This document shows positions 17,336 through 25,488 of a stretch of 64,000 nt of DNA, piece by piece. The DNA comes from Aliarcobacter sp. GTDB taxonomy: Bacteria > Campylobacterota > Campylobacteria > Campylobacterales > Arcobacteraceae. How positions within the stretch are numbered: position 1 is the first letter of the stretch; each line of letters opens with the position of its first letter. The translations under genes were made by a program, and so were the position numbers. The DNA is taken from the NCBI GenBank assembly GCA_028689025.1, contig JAQTXA010000007.1, forward strand, positions 51,366 to 115,365. The letters are read 5' to 3'. The notes below the pieces were generated by a model. That model made no database searches. It saw nothing but the letters and a program-made list of their open reading frames with translations, and was not told the DNA's origin.

Positions 17336-17959
17336 CTAAAACACTATTTTCCTCTTATTCTCAATCATATACGGATACTCCATATGCTTCGCAGTCGCTT
17401 TTGCAATTTCTTCCCCAAAATATCGTTTCACCATATGCAAAGCCATATCAATACCCGCTGAAATTCCTGCACTTGTGATGATATTTCCATCTTCTACAAA
17501 GTGTTTATCTTTACACACTTTTACATTTTTGAATTCATTTTCCATTCGTTCCAAACTTTTCCAATGGGTTGTAGACTCAACTCCATCAAGTAGTTTTGCA
17601 TTTGCTAAAATCAATGAACCCGTACAAACAGAAGTTAAAAGTTCAACTTCTTTTGCTTTTTTTAAAACAAAATCTAAAACATCTTTTTCATACATCAACT
17701 TTCTTGTTCCCATTCCACCAGGAACTATTAAAATATCAAGTTTTGGACATGATTCAAAATCATAATCTGGAATAACTTTCATCTTACCAGTTGTAGTTAT
17801 TGACTCTTTTGTTTGTGCTATTAATTTTACATCAAAAGGTGAAGTTGTATCTGCTCTTTTTAATTCATCAACTCTTGTCACACTTAAAACCTCAAAAGGG
17901 CCACAAAAATCTAAAACCTCTATATCGTTAAATATGAAGATTCCTACAATTTTTCGCAT
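17336..17959 (-). CDS. DJ-1/PfpI family protein (class I glutamine amidotransferase-like)
   Basis: The 207-residue protein begins RKIVGIFIFNDIEVLDFCGP, typical of the family, and has LIVPGGMGTR and the nucleophile elbow LTSVCTGSLILA with the expected cysteine. THWKSL follows, as in isonitrile hydratase-like and AraC-associated members. Family activities include isonitrile hydration, glyoxal or peptide handling, and ligand sensing, so the substrate is open. No DNA-binding domain is attached. The ribosome site AAGGA lies 7 nt before the ATG. The gene is divergent from the arginase-family gene, and its stop lies 23 bp from the palindromic element. Confidence 0.85.
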   Translation of the reverse strand: MRKIVGIFIFNDIEVLDFCGPFEVLSVTRVDELKRADTTSPFDVKLIAQTKESITTTGKMKVIPDYDFESCPKLDILIVPGGMGTRKLMYEKDVLDFVLKKAKEVELLTSVCTGSLILANAKLLDGVESTTHWKSLERMENEFKNVKVCKDKHFVEDGNIITSAGISAGIDMALHMVKRYFGEEIAKATAKHMEYPYMIENKRKIVF

Positions 17960-18067
17960 AAGTTTTCCTTGATGTATATAAATATTAAAAGCATTATATT
18001 ATTTTTTATTTGATTATAACTTTGAAATAAAAACCCAAAATTAACATTATTATTTCCATATTTATCC

Positions 18068-18073
18068 TATAAT
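18068..18073 (+). promoter_or_regulatory. -10 box for the arginase-family gene
   Basis: A consensus TATAAT lies 36 nt upstream of the ATG at 18110, in the divergent region shared with the DJ-1 family gene. No clear -35 box is visible. Confidence 0.55.
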
Positions 18074-18109
18074 TCAAAATCAAATAAATACAACAGATTA
18101 GGAAAATAG

Positions 18110-19171
18110 ATGTCTTATAGAACTTTAGAAGAAGAAATAAAAGTATTAGAATTAGGATTACCTCCTATGGAAGGTGATGGTTTTATTGGGGGAAGATTAG
18201 ACCCCAAAGAAGCTAGTTTAGTTTTAGTTCCAGTTCCTTGGGAAGCTACTGTTTCATTTGGGCAAGGAACTGCTAATGCTCCTGATGCAATTAGAATTAC
18301 AAGTCACCAACTTGATGTTGAAAATTTTCACTATATTAAACCTTATGTTGCAGGTATTGCTATGCTTGAAACTGATAAACATTTATTAAAATTAAGTCAC
18401 AAAGCTAGAAAAAAAGCTTTAAAAGTTATCGAAGCACTTGAAGAGGGAAAAACAAATAAAAAAGCTTTAAAATTTGTAAATGAAGCATCGGCAATTTTAA
18501 ATTCTTCAGTATATCAAAAATCTTTTGAGCAAATAAAAGAAGGTAAATTTGTAGCAGTTGTTGGTGGTGACCATTCATCACCTCTTGGACTTATCAAAGC
18601 TTTAAACGATACACAAGCTGAACCTTTTGGAATCTTACACGTTGATGCGCACCATGACCTAAGAAAGGCTTATGAAGGCTTTACTTACTCTCATGCTTCA
18701 ATTTTTTATAATGCTATGAATGAGTGTGACAAAGTTTCTAACTTAGTTCAATTTGGAATTAGAGATTACAGTAGTGAAGAAGCAAACAGAATGAAAGAAT
18801 ATGGACTAAAAGGTGCATGTTTATACGATACAGATATGCAAGCACAACTAGCAAGTGGTAAATCTTTAGAAGAAGTTTATGCTCCATACATCGAGCAACT
18901 TCCTCAAAATGTTTATTTATCAATAGATATTGATGGATTAGAACCGCTAAACTGTCCAAATACAGGAACACCAGTTCCAAGTGGTTTAAGATATGGTGAG
19001 TTAGAGCATCTTATTTTTATGGTTGTAAAATCTGGAAAAAATATCATAGGTTTTGATTTATGTGAAGTTGGTGATAGCGAAGATGGATGGGATGCAAATG
19101 TTGGCTCACGTGTTTTATATCAACTTTGTGGAGCATTATTGGCAAGTCAAGGTAAAATCGAATATAAATAA
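18110..19171 (+). CDS. Arginase/agmatinase family ureohydrolase
   Basis: The 353-residue protein carries the manganese-binding set of ureohydrolases: GGDHSSPLG, LHVDAHHDLR and SIDIDGLEP, together with YSHASIFYN. It is about 50 residues longer than typical agmatinase (about 306), with an N-terminal extension of about 40 residues and an insertion near 85-125 rich in lysine (KARKKALKVIEALEEGKTNK). The family splits urea from arginine, agmatine or similar guanidino compounds. Which one is used here cannot be told from motifs. AGGA lies 7 nt before the ATG. It is a single gene converging on sodB with a shared terminator. Confidence 0.85.
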   Translation: MSYRTLEEEIKVLELGLPPMEGDGFIGGRLDPKEASLVLVPVPWEATVSFGQGTANAPDAIRITSHQLDVENFHYIKPYVAGIAMLETDKHLLKLSHKARKKALKVIEALEEGKTNKKALKFVNEASAILNSSVYQKSFEQIKEGKFVAVVGGDHSSPLGLIKALNDTQAEPFGILHVDAHHDLRKAYEGFTYSHASIFYNAMNECDKVSNLVQFGIRDYSSEEANRMKEYGLKGACLYDTDMQAQLASGKSLEEVYAPYIEQLPQNVYLSIDIDGLEPLNCPNTGTPVPSGLRYGELEHLIFMVVKSGKNIIGFDLCEVGDSEDGWDANVGSRVLYQLCGALLASQGKIEYK

Positions 19172-19175
19172 TCTA

Positions 19176-19203
19176 AAAAAGTATGGAAAACTCCATACTT
19201 TTT
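19176..19203. terminator. Bidirectional terminator between arginase-family gene and sodB
   Basis: AAAAAGTATGGA and TCCATACTTTTT form perfect 12-bp arms around a 4-nt loop, with A and T runs on the two sides, suited to both convergent genes. Confidence 0.85.
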
Positions 19204-19209
19204 ATCTTC

Positions 19210-19785
19210 TTACGCTAAGTTTTCTTCTACAAAATTCCAGTTTACAAGTTTCCAGAAATTTTCTAAATATGCAGGTCTTGCATTTCTAACATCAATATAA
19301 TAAGCGTGTTCCCACACATCACATACTAAAATAGGTTTTAGATTGTCTGTTAGTGGATTTGCTGCATTTGCAGTTGTTACGATTTTTAAGTTTTGATTTT
19401 CATCTTCAACTAACCAAGCCCAACCTGAACCAAAATGTCCAATAGCTTTTGCTGTGAACTCTTTTTTAAACTCATCAACTGAACCAAAAGTTTTAACTAA
19501 AGCAGTTTCTACTTTTGAAGGAATTGCACCTTGAGCGGGAGTTAAACCATTCCAAAAAAAGTCATGGTTGTAAACTTGAGCTGAGTTATTAAAAAGTCCA
19601 CCATCTGATTCTAAAATAATTTCAACTAAAGTTGAATTTTCAAATTTTGTACCAGTAATTAAATTGTTTAAGTTATTTACATAAGTTTGGTGGTGTTTTC
19701 CATAATGGAATTCTAAAGTCTCTTTTGACATAAGTGGTGCTAAGGCATCTAAAGCGTATGGTAAAGTCATTAATTCGTGTTTCAT
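19210..19785 (-). CDS. sodB: Superoxide dismutase, Fe type
   Basis: The 191-residue protein has the four metal ligands of Fe/Mn superoxide dismutases in place: H in LEFHYGKHHQTYVNNL, H in YNHDFFW, and D and H in CDVWEHAYYID. GSGWAWLV and NARPAYLENFW also match. The length and the AQVYNHDFFWN and FGSGWAWL wording favour the iron form. It converts superoxide to peroxide and oxygen in the cytoplasm. The gene is monocistronic, ends in the terminator shared with the convergent neighbour, and has AAAGGA shortly before the ATG. Confidence 0.95.
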   Translation of the reverse strand: MKHELMTLPYALDALAPLMSKETLEFHYGKHHQTYVNNLNNLITGTKFENSTLVEIILESDGGLFNNSAQVYNHDFFWNGLTPAQGAIPSKVETALVKTFGSVDEFKKEFTAKAIGHFGSGWAWLVEDENQNLKIVTTANAANPLTDNLKPILVCDVWEHAYYIDVRNARPAYLENFWKLVNWNFVEENLA

Positions 19786-19894
19786 TTTATATCCTTTAAT
19801 AATATTTATTCAACTACTAAAGATACTCTTTTTTTTATTTTGTTTAACTTAGTGAGAAGAAGTTTGTATCCAAATTGGAATCTTAAATTTTTTA

Positions 19895-20494
19895 TCATAT
19901 CTCTTCAAACTCAAAAACATCAACACCCATAAATCGTGTTTTTACTTTTGTTGTTTGGGTCATATCTCTTTTTTTTAGTTTTGAAGTAAAGGCTTCTTCG
20001 TAGAATTCATTTATTATATGATTTAAACTATGAGCTAAAATATTATCATCGATTTTGAAGTTTTCCACTCCAAATAAATAAGTTTTGTAGATTTGAATTG
20101 CGTTGATTTGACAACTTATAAAAAGGTCATTTTCATCTAGGATAGTTCTGATTTCTAGTTGTTTTGAGTTTGAAGGAGTTGAAACATTATCGTTTTTTGT
20201 TTGTTGAGTTGTTTCTAATTTTTGGATAAGTTTTTTGTATAAACACAACATATCAATAAGTTCATACATTTTTGAAAAATAACGTATTCCATCATATTGT
20301 GTTATATGGTCAAAATAAGAGAGGTATTTAAAAGAAGCAATTGTAGGGATTAACTCAAAATTATAAGGAGATGCATCGATAATAGTGTAGATTAATTCTT
20401 CACGGTCATCATTTGATGTAATATCATCTAAAACTTTTTTTATTGAAATTTCAAAGTTTTCAGTTGATTCAGATTTTCTTTCTATTGTTTTCAT
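19895..20494 (-). CDS. Unknown cytoplasmic protein
   Basis: The protein is 199 residues from the ATG at 20494. This start is preferred over an ATG two codons earlier because AAGAG lies 6 nt before it, whereas the first ATG touches the ribosome site. It is acidic and mainly helical: residues 15-110 contain amphipathic helices (MYELIDMLCLYKKLIQKLE), then a low-complexity linker (TTQQTKNDNVSTPSNSK), then another helical part. There is no signal peptide, membrane helix or catalytic motif I recognise. It stands alone between sodB and ppaC. It could be a small regulatory or adaptor protein, but that is not supported by any motif. Confidence 0.6.
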   Translation of the reverse strand: MKTIERKSESTENFEISIKKVLDDITSNDDREELIYTIIDASPYNFELIPTIASFKYLSYFDHITQYDGIRYFSKMYELIDMLCLYKKLIQKLETTQQTKNDNVSTPSNSKQLEIRTILDENDLFISCQINAIQIYKTYLFGVENFKIDDNILAHSLNHIINEFYEEAFTSKLKKRDMTQTTKVKTRFMGVDVFEFEEI

Positions 20495-20582
20495 TTGCAT
20501 CTCTTTATAAAATCATCACTATATAATTTTATATTGCAAATATTGTTCTTTTGGAAGAGTTAAGGAAATTAAATAGAAAAAA

Positions 20583-20619
20583 ATTCAAACTATCCAAGAA
20601 AAAACTTGGTAGTTTGAAT
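20583..20619 (-). terminator. Terminator after ppaC
   Basis: A long stem (ATTCAAACTA with TAGTTTGAAT, then CCAAG with CTTGG) with one bulged base and a 6-nt loop is followed on the reverse strand by seven T residues, 8 nt past the ppaC stop. Confidence 0.85.
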
Positions 20620-20626
20620 ATTAAAA

Positions 20627-21547
20627 TTATGCGAATGCAGGTTCTAAGAAAGGAATAATTTGTTTTTTTCTTGATAAACAACCATCTAACCAAACTTTGT
20701 TATCTTCAAGTTTACAGTTAAATGCTTTTTCAAAAATTGAATTATCATCGCTAGCAACAAGAACTTCTGAACCTTCTTTGATAATGTCAGTTAATAAAAG
20801 AGCAACTGTGTGAAGATTGTTTTCTTCTTTTACTTTTTTAATATCAGCCATTAATTCATCTTTGATGTCATCAAATACGCTCCCATCAACAACTTCAAGT
20901 TGTCCAACACCAACTTTTGTTCCATGCATATCAAAGTTTTTGTAATCTCTCATTACAAGGTCTCTAATTGGAGTTCCGATAACTTGTGATTTAACTTTGA
21001 ACATTTCCATACCAAGAGCACCAAAATCTTCAATTCCACAGATTTTTGATAATTCTCTAACAGCTTTAATATCTGTATCTGTACATGTTGGTGATTTGAA
21101 AATAACTGTATCTGATAAAATCGCACACATCATGATTCCAGCTATGTTTGCAGGAATTTCAACTTTGTGAAAATCATACATCTCTTTTACAATTGTATTT
21201 GTACAACCAACTGGTCTAATCCAACACTCTAATGGAGCTGAAGTTGTAATATCACCTAATTTATGGTGGTCAACGATTCCTACAACTGTAGTTTTATCAA
21301 GCTCTTGTGGAGCTTGAGCAACATCTGAATAATCTGTGATAAATAGTTCTTCACCAGCAAATGACGTTTTTAAAACTGGTGCTTCAAATCCAAATTTTTC
21401 TAAAATAAATTTTGTTTCTGGATTTGGTTCACCTTGTCTAGCAGGAGTTGCTGGTCGTCCAATTTTATTTAGTAAATATGATAGTGAGATTGCTGAACAA
21501 ATAGAGTCAGAATCTGGAATAATATGTCCACATGTATATAAAGCCAT
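20627..21547 (-). CDS. ppaC: Manganese-dependent inorganic pyrophosphatase
   Basis: The 306-residue protein is a family II pyrophosphatase of the DHH superfamily. GHIIPDSDSICSAISLSYLL carries the first metal-binding cluster, TDYSD and GIVDHHKLGD carry the DHH region, and SRKKQIIPFLE near the end is the conserved C-terminal substrate-binding motif. It hydrolyses pyrophosphate in the cytoplasm and pulls biosynthetic reactions forward. Length is normal and CBS domains are absent, so adenine-nucleotide regulation is not expected. It is divergent from the ferritin gene and ends in a strong terminator. Confidence 0.95.
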   Translation of the reverse strand: MALYTCGHIIPDSDSICSAISLSYLLNKIGRPATPARQGEPNPETKFILEKFGFEAPVLKTSFAGEELFITDYSDVAQAPQELDKTTVVGIVDHHKLGDITTSAPLECWIRPVGCTNTIVKEMYDFHKVEIPANIAGIMMCAILSDTVIFKSPTCTDTDIKAVRELSKICGIEDFGALGMEMFKVKSQVIGTPIRDLVMRDYKNFDMHGTKVGVGQLEVVDGSVFDDIKDELMADIKKVKEENNLHTVALLLTDIIKEGSEVLVASDDNSIFEKAFNCKLEDNKVWLDGCLSRKKQIIPFLEPAFA

Positions 21548-21620
21548 TTTATAAAGTCCTAGTTTAAATTTTACTCATTTTATCTAAAGTTAGGTTATTT
21601 TTATTTTAAAGATTAATTCT

Positions 21621-21628
21621 TGTATACT
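21621..21628 (+). promoter_or_regulatory. Extended -10 promoter of the ferritin gene
   Basis: TGTATACT (extended -10) lies 28 nt upstream of the ferritin ATG, followed by a very good AAGGAG ribosome site. No Fur box was recognised by eye. Confidence 0.6.
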
Positions 21629-21655
21629 AAACACAATTAAAATTAAGGAGTTACT

Positions 21656-22168
21656 ATGTTAAAAGATGAAGTTGCAAATGCATTAATAATACAGTTAAAT
21701 AAGGAATTCCAATCTTCTTATATATATTTGGGAATGTCAGCATATGCTTCAAAAAGTGGTTTAGCAGGTTGTGCCAATTGGTTTCTAGTGCAATATCAAG
21801 AAGAGCTTGCCCATGCAATGAAATTGTTTAAATATTTACTAAATCATCAAGTTACTATTTCTTTACCTGAAATTAAAAAAGTTAATAGTGAATTTAAAAC
21901 TATTTTAGAAACTTTCAAAAAAGCTTTAGCCCATGAAATTTCAATGAGCGCAAATTTAAATGAACTTAGTGATTTAACTATGAAATCTAAAGATCATGCA
22001 ACATATAATATGCTTCAATGGTATGTAACAGAACAAGTTGAAGAAGAAGCAACATTAAACACGATTATAGACAAAATTAAGCTTATAGGAGATAATGGTT
22101 ATGGTCTTTATGTAATCGACCAAGAGTTAGCTACAAGAGTTTTTGTTGACCCAACAACTAAGCCTTAA
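21656..22168 (+). CDS. ftn: Bacterial non-haem ferritin
   Basis: The 170-residue protein shows the ferroxidase-centre ligands of bacterial ferritin: E in LNKEFQSSYIYLGM, E and H in QEELAHAMK, and E in EQVEEEATLNTI. The four-helix spacing and length fit FtnA. It stores iron as a 24-subunit shell in the cytoplasm and protects against oxidative damage; sodB is nearby. A strong ribosome site (AAGGAG, 5 nt) and an extended -10 precede it. A bidirectional hairpin overlaps its stop codon. Confidence 0.93.
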   Translation: MLKDEVANALIIQLNKEFQSSYIYLGMSAYASKSGLAGCANWFLVQYQEELAHAMKLFKYLLNHQVTISLPEIKKVNSEFKTILETFKKALAHEISMSANLNELSDLTMKSKDHATYNMLQWYVTEQVEEEATLNTIIDKIKLIGDNGYGLYVIDQELATRVFVDPTTKP

Positions 22169-22192
22169 GAGTTAGATTTTTCTAACTCTTAA
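22165..22192. terminator. Bidirectional terminator between ferritin and LUD genes
   Basis: TTAAGAGTTAGA and TCTAACTCTTAA form perfect 12-bp arms around TTTT. The stem includes both convergent stop codons. Confidence 0.75.
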
Positions 22193-22785
22193 TATCCTAG
22201 CTCTTCATCAACTAAAATGATGATGATTCTATCTTTATCATCAGCTTTTACCCATGAGAATTTGTTTGCAATATTGTCAAGATTATATTTTGGCTCTTTT
22301 CCCATTTCTATTGCTTTACTGTTTATTCTTTCTATATTTTTAACAGCAGCAACTTCCATAACTCTTTTAAAACCAGCTTCTACATCTTCAACAATTTTAT
22401 TAATTCCAACAATTACTAAAACATTTTTAGGTCCATAAGAAAATGCAGCAACTCTATTTCCACTTCCATCCGCATTTACAAGTTTTCCATCTTTTGTAAT
22501 TGCATTTGTGCTTGTAACAAAAATATCAGAAACTAAACCTTGTCTTCTTCTTTGAATATTTTCATCCATAGAAATGCCATCTTCATATTGATTAAAAACT
22601 GTAATATCTTTTTTATTTAATAAATAATCTAATAATCCAATCTCTTTTACGCTTTCGCTTCCACCAAGACCAACACTCATTCCAGATTTTATATATGTTT
22701 TTGCTAATTCAAAAGCTTCTTCTTTTGTTTTCACAAAATGCGCGTCATAACCACAATTTTTAAAGCTATTTATTAATTTTTCCAT
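22189..22785 (-). CDS. LUD domain (LutC/YkgG-like) protein
   Basis: The 198-residue protein has the LUD pattern: MSVGLGGSESVKEIGLLDYL, then DIFVTSTNAITKDGKLVNAD and GSGNRVAAFSYGPKNVLVIV. The domain is found in LutB/LutC of the lactate oxidation complex, and also stands alone in many anaerobes. No lutA or lutB is adjacent, so a lactate role is not supported here. The fold is related to sugar-isomerase/NagB-like proteins and may bind a small phosphorylated or carboxylic ligand. AGGA lies 8 nt before the ATG. It lies 48 bp after the asparaginase-domain gene and may belong to that transcript. Confidence 0.82.
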   Translation of the reverse strand: MEKLINSFKNCGYDAHFVKTKEEAFELAKTYIKSGMSVGLGGSESVKEIGLLDYLLNKKDITVFNQYEDGISMDENIQRRRQGLVSDIFVTSTNAITKDGKLVNADGSGNRVAAFSYGPKNVLVIVGINKIVEDVEAGFKRVMEVAAVKNIERINSKAIEMGKEPKYNLDNIANKFSWVKADDKDRIIIILVDEELGY

Positions 22786-22833
22786 GTGAATAGTCCTATA
22801 ATTTTAAATTGTCATATTATTCAATTATAATAC

Positions 22834-23328
22834 TTAATTCTTAACTAAAAACTGCCCTACACTTCTATCTTTTACTAATTTTGAATGCTCAACTACAACT
22901 CCATGCATAGATAAATAAATTCCATTTTCTATTGGTGCATTTAAAAATCCAATTGCTTGAGAAAAATTCATAGTTGCTTCAACTTCATCAATACTCATAG
23001 GAACCATTGCACCTGTGAAAACTATTTTTTTACCCTCAATTTTATCTTCAATAAATTTTGAAGTTAAATCAACTGTATCAGTTCCGTGAATAATGATAAT
23101 TTTGTCACTTGTACTATTTTGTATCTCTTTTAAAATAGTTTCTCTATCTTCTTGAGTAAAATCTAAACTATCTTTTGAAACAATATTTTTAATGTCAAAT
23201 TCTACATTATGGCAAGATTTTACAATCTTGTCTAATGCGATATTATCAGTTGGAACTTCTAATTGTCCTTTGATTGGGTTATATCTTTTATTAAATGTTC
23301 CACCTGTATTTAATACAGTTATTTTCAT
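22834..23328 (-). CDS. Single-domain asparaginase-like protein
   Basis: At 164 residues this is half the usual length of L-asparaginases (about 330). It corresponds to the N-terminal domain only. The active-site threonine loop (VLNTGGTFNKRYN, residues 6-18), the second threonine-aspartate pair (HGTDTVD) and a lysine in the SKLVKDRS segment near the end are all present, so the catalytic set may be complete. Its ATG overlaps the stop of aspA by 4 nt. Asparagine to aspartate followed by aspartate to fumarate is the obvious combined pathway, but activity of a one-domain form is an inference. There is no signal peptide, so it is cytoplasmic. Confidence 0.8.
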   Translation of the reverse strand: MKITVLNTGGTFNKRYNPIKGQLEVPTDNIALDKIVKSCHNVEFDIKNIVSKDSLDFTQEDRETILKEIQNSTSDKIIIIHGTDTVDLTSKFIEDKIEGKKIVFTGAMVPMSIDEVEATMNFSQAIGFLNAPIENGIYLSMHGVVVEHSKLVKDRSVGQFLVKN

Positions 23329-24737
23329 TTTGTCTCCTTAATAAAGTTATTTACCATATTTTCAGGTTTTAATAATTCATCAAGTTCTTCTTTTGTAAAT
23401 AGTTCTTGCTCTAAGATAATGTCATAAACTCTTTTGTTTGTTTTTAAAGCTTCTTTAGCAATTGCTGAACTTTTTTCATATCCTAAAATTGGATTTAAAC
23501 AAGTTACAAGTGTTACTGAATTTAAAATATTTTCCATACAAACTTCTTCATTTGCAGTAATTCCTTTAACACATTTTTCACCTAAAGAGTAAAATGCTCT
23601 TCTCATCATGTTAATTGAAGTAAATAATTTATAAGCAATTAATGGTTCAAATACGTTTAATTGTAGTTGTCCACCTTCACTTGCCATTGAAATAGTCATA
23701 TCAGCTCCAATTACTTCAAAAGCCACTTGATTCACAACTTCTGGAATTACTGGATTTACTTTTCCAGGCATAATAGAACTTCCTGGTTGTAATGGTGGAA
23801 GATTTATTTCATTAAATCCTGCCCTTGGCCCTGAACTTAAAAGTCTTAAGTCATTACAAATTTTTGAAATTTTTATTGCAATACTTTTTAGCATTCCAGA
23901 AATATGTACAAATGAACCTGTATCTTGAGTAGCTTCAATTAAATCACCAGCTGCCACATAATCAACACCTGTTACTTCTCGCAAGTTTGAAATAACTTTT
24001 CTTTGGTACGCAGCTTTTGAATTAATTCCTGTACCAATTGCCGTTGCTCCTAAATTTACTTCTCTTAAATGAGCTTGAACATCTCTTAATTTATAAATAT
24101 CCGCATCAATCATAACTGCAAATGTTTTAAATTCTTGTCCTAAAGTCATAGGAACAGCATCTTGAAGCTGTGTTCTTCCCATTTTTAAAACATCTTTAAA
24201 CTCAACAGATTTTTCTTCAAAACAATCTCTTAAAAATCTTAAAGACTCTTTTAATTTATATATTAATTCATGAAGAGTTAATTTAATAGCAGTTGGATAA
24301 ACGTCATTTGTTGATTGACTCATATTTATATGATTATTTGGGTGAATAATGTCATATGAACTTTTTGGTTTTCCCAAAATCTCTAAAGCACGATTTGCAA
24401 TAACTTCATTTGCATTCATATTTGTAGAAGTTCCAGCTCCACCTTGGATTGGATCAACAATAAATTGGTCATGAAATTTTCCATCAATTATTTCATTACA
24501 AGCTTGAACTATTGCATCTTTTTGCATATCTGATAAATCACCTAACTCATAGTTAGTTAAAGCACAAGCTTTTTTTACTTTTGCAAGTGATTTTATAAAA
24601 TTTGGAAACAATGAAATATCTGTTTTTGTAATATTAAAATTCTCTTTTGCTCTTAATGTTTGAATTCCATAATATTTATTTGTTTCAATCTCTTTTTCAC
24701 CTAAAAAATCTTTTTCAATTCTGTGTAACTTTTCCAT
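23325..24737 (-). CDS. aspA: Aspartate ammonia-lyase
   Basis: The 470-residue protein carries the fumarase/aspartase signature GSSIMPGKVNP, and matching segments TSTNMNANEVIANRALE, HPNNHINMSQSTNDVYPTA and GRTQLQDAVPMTLGQE. It splits aspartate to fumarate and ammonia in the cytoplasm. Fumarate can then enter the TCA cycle or serve as electron acceptor. It differs from fumarase C by AspA-type wording throughout and by its asparaginase partner. AGAGGA lies 6 nt before the ATG. The two-component system gene ends 67 bp upstream in the same direction. Confidence 0.95.
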   Translation of the reverse strand: MEKLHRIEKDFLGEKEIETNKYYGIQTLRAKENFNITKTDISLFPNFIKSLAKVKKACALTNYELGDLSDMQKDAIVQACNEIIDGKFHDQFIVDPIQGGAGTSTNMNANEVIANRALEILGKPKSSYDIIHPNNHINMSQSTNDVYPTAIKLTLHELIYKLKESLRFLRDCFEEKSVEFKDVLKMGRTQLQDAVPMTLGQEFKTFAVMIDADIYKLRDVQAHLREVNLGATAIGTGINSKAAYQRKVISNLREVTGVDYVAAGDLIEATQDTGSFVHISGMLKSIAIKISKICNDLRLLSSGPRAGFNEINLPPLQPGSSIMPGKVNPVIPEVVNQVAFEVIGADMTISMASEGGQLQLNVFEPLIAYKLFTSINMMRRAFYSLGEKCVKGITANEEVCMENILNSVTLVTCLNPILGYEKSSAIAKEALKTNKRVYDIILEQELFTKEELDELLKPENMVNNFIKETK

Positions 24738-24804
24738 TATAATCCTCTTAATTGATAATATATTTAAAATAATATTGAACTAAAGTGTATAAAAAGTAGG
24801 CTTC

Positions 24805-25485
24805 TTAACACTGCAAAGTATAACCCTCTTGTGGTATATTTTTGATTACATTTATTGGCATTTTATGCCTTAACTCTTTAATAAATGATTTTAAAGCGTG
24901 GGTTGTCATCTCTTTGTCATTCCAAAGTTGAAATTCTATCTCTTCATATTTCAAAAGTGCACCTTTTTTTTTGCATAAAAGCTCTAAAAAATCTTTTTCT
25001 CTTTTTCTTAAAGGAATAATTTCACTTCCTTTATAAATCAATTCCCTTTTTTGTAAATCCAAAACTAAATCATCACACAATAAAATTGGTTTTATAGCTT
25101 TAATTAAATATTTTTCTAAAGCCTCATTTAGTTTTTTTGAATTTAGAGGTTTTAAAATAAAGTGGTTAATATTTAGATTTATTAATTCTATTAAATACTC
25201 CTCATTTGAGTGAGCCGTTAACATTATTATCATAGTTTCATTATCTGTTTCTCTAATTTTTTTTACGAAATCTAAACCATTACAATTTTTCATTTGAATA
25301 TCAGTTAATACAATTTTAGGTTTATAATAATCATATAATTCATAACCTTCTTGTCCATCACTCGCTTCATAAACTTCATTAAAATAGTACTTTAAAGTAC
25401 TAACTATCATCTCTCTAATACCATCTTCATCTTCAACACATAATATTGAAATATCTTTTAACTCTTTTAATAATTCTTCTTGCAT
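24805..25485 (-). CDS. OmpR-type response regulator
   Basis: The 226-residue protein has a receiver domain (acidic pair in CVEDEDG, phospho-acceptor Asp in VLTDIQMKN, threonine in MLTAHS, lysine in ILKPLNSKK). A C-terminal winged-helix domain follows (IPLRKREKDFLELLCKKKGA to NVIKNIPQEGYTL), so it binds DNA. Its ATG is 3 nt after the stop of the histidine kinase, with AGGA 6 nt upstream, so the two form a pair. The next gene is aspA, which suggests it may control amino-acid uptake or aspartate catabolism. The link is by position only. Confidence 0.9.
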   Translation of the reverse strand: MQEELLKELKDISILCVEDEDGIREMIVSTLKYYFNEVYEASDGQEGYELYDYYKPKIVLTDIQMKNCNGLDFVKKIRETDNETMIIMLTAHSNEEYLIELINLNINHFILKPLNSKKLNEALEKYLIKAIKPILLCDDLVLDLQKRELIYKGSEIIPLRKREKDFLELLCKKKGALLKYEEIEFQLWNDKEMTTHALKSFIKELRHKMPINVIKNIPQEGYTLQC

Positions 25486-25488
25486 AAT

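Noticed and set aside
17246..17461. A 71-codon forward frame across the end of the palindromic element
   Set aside because: It has no ribosome site or family resemblance, consists partly of palindrome sequence, and runs antisense into the DJ-1 family gene.
22189..22785. Lactate utilisation operon
   Set aside because: Only a lone LUD protein is present; lutA- and lutB-like genes are absent from the neighbourhood.
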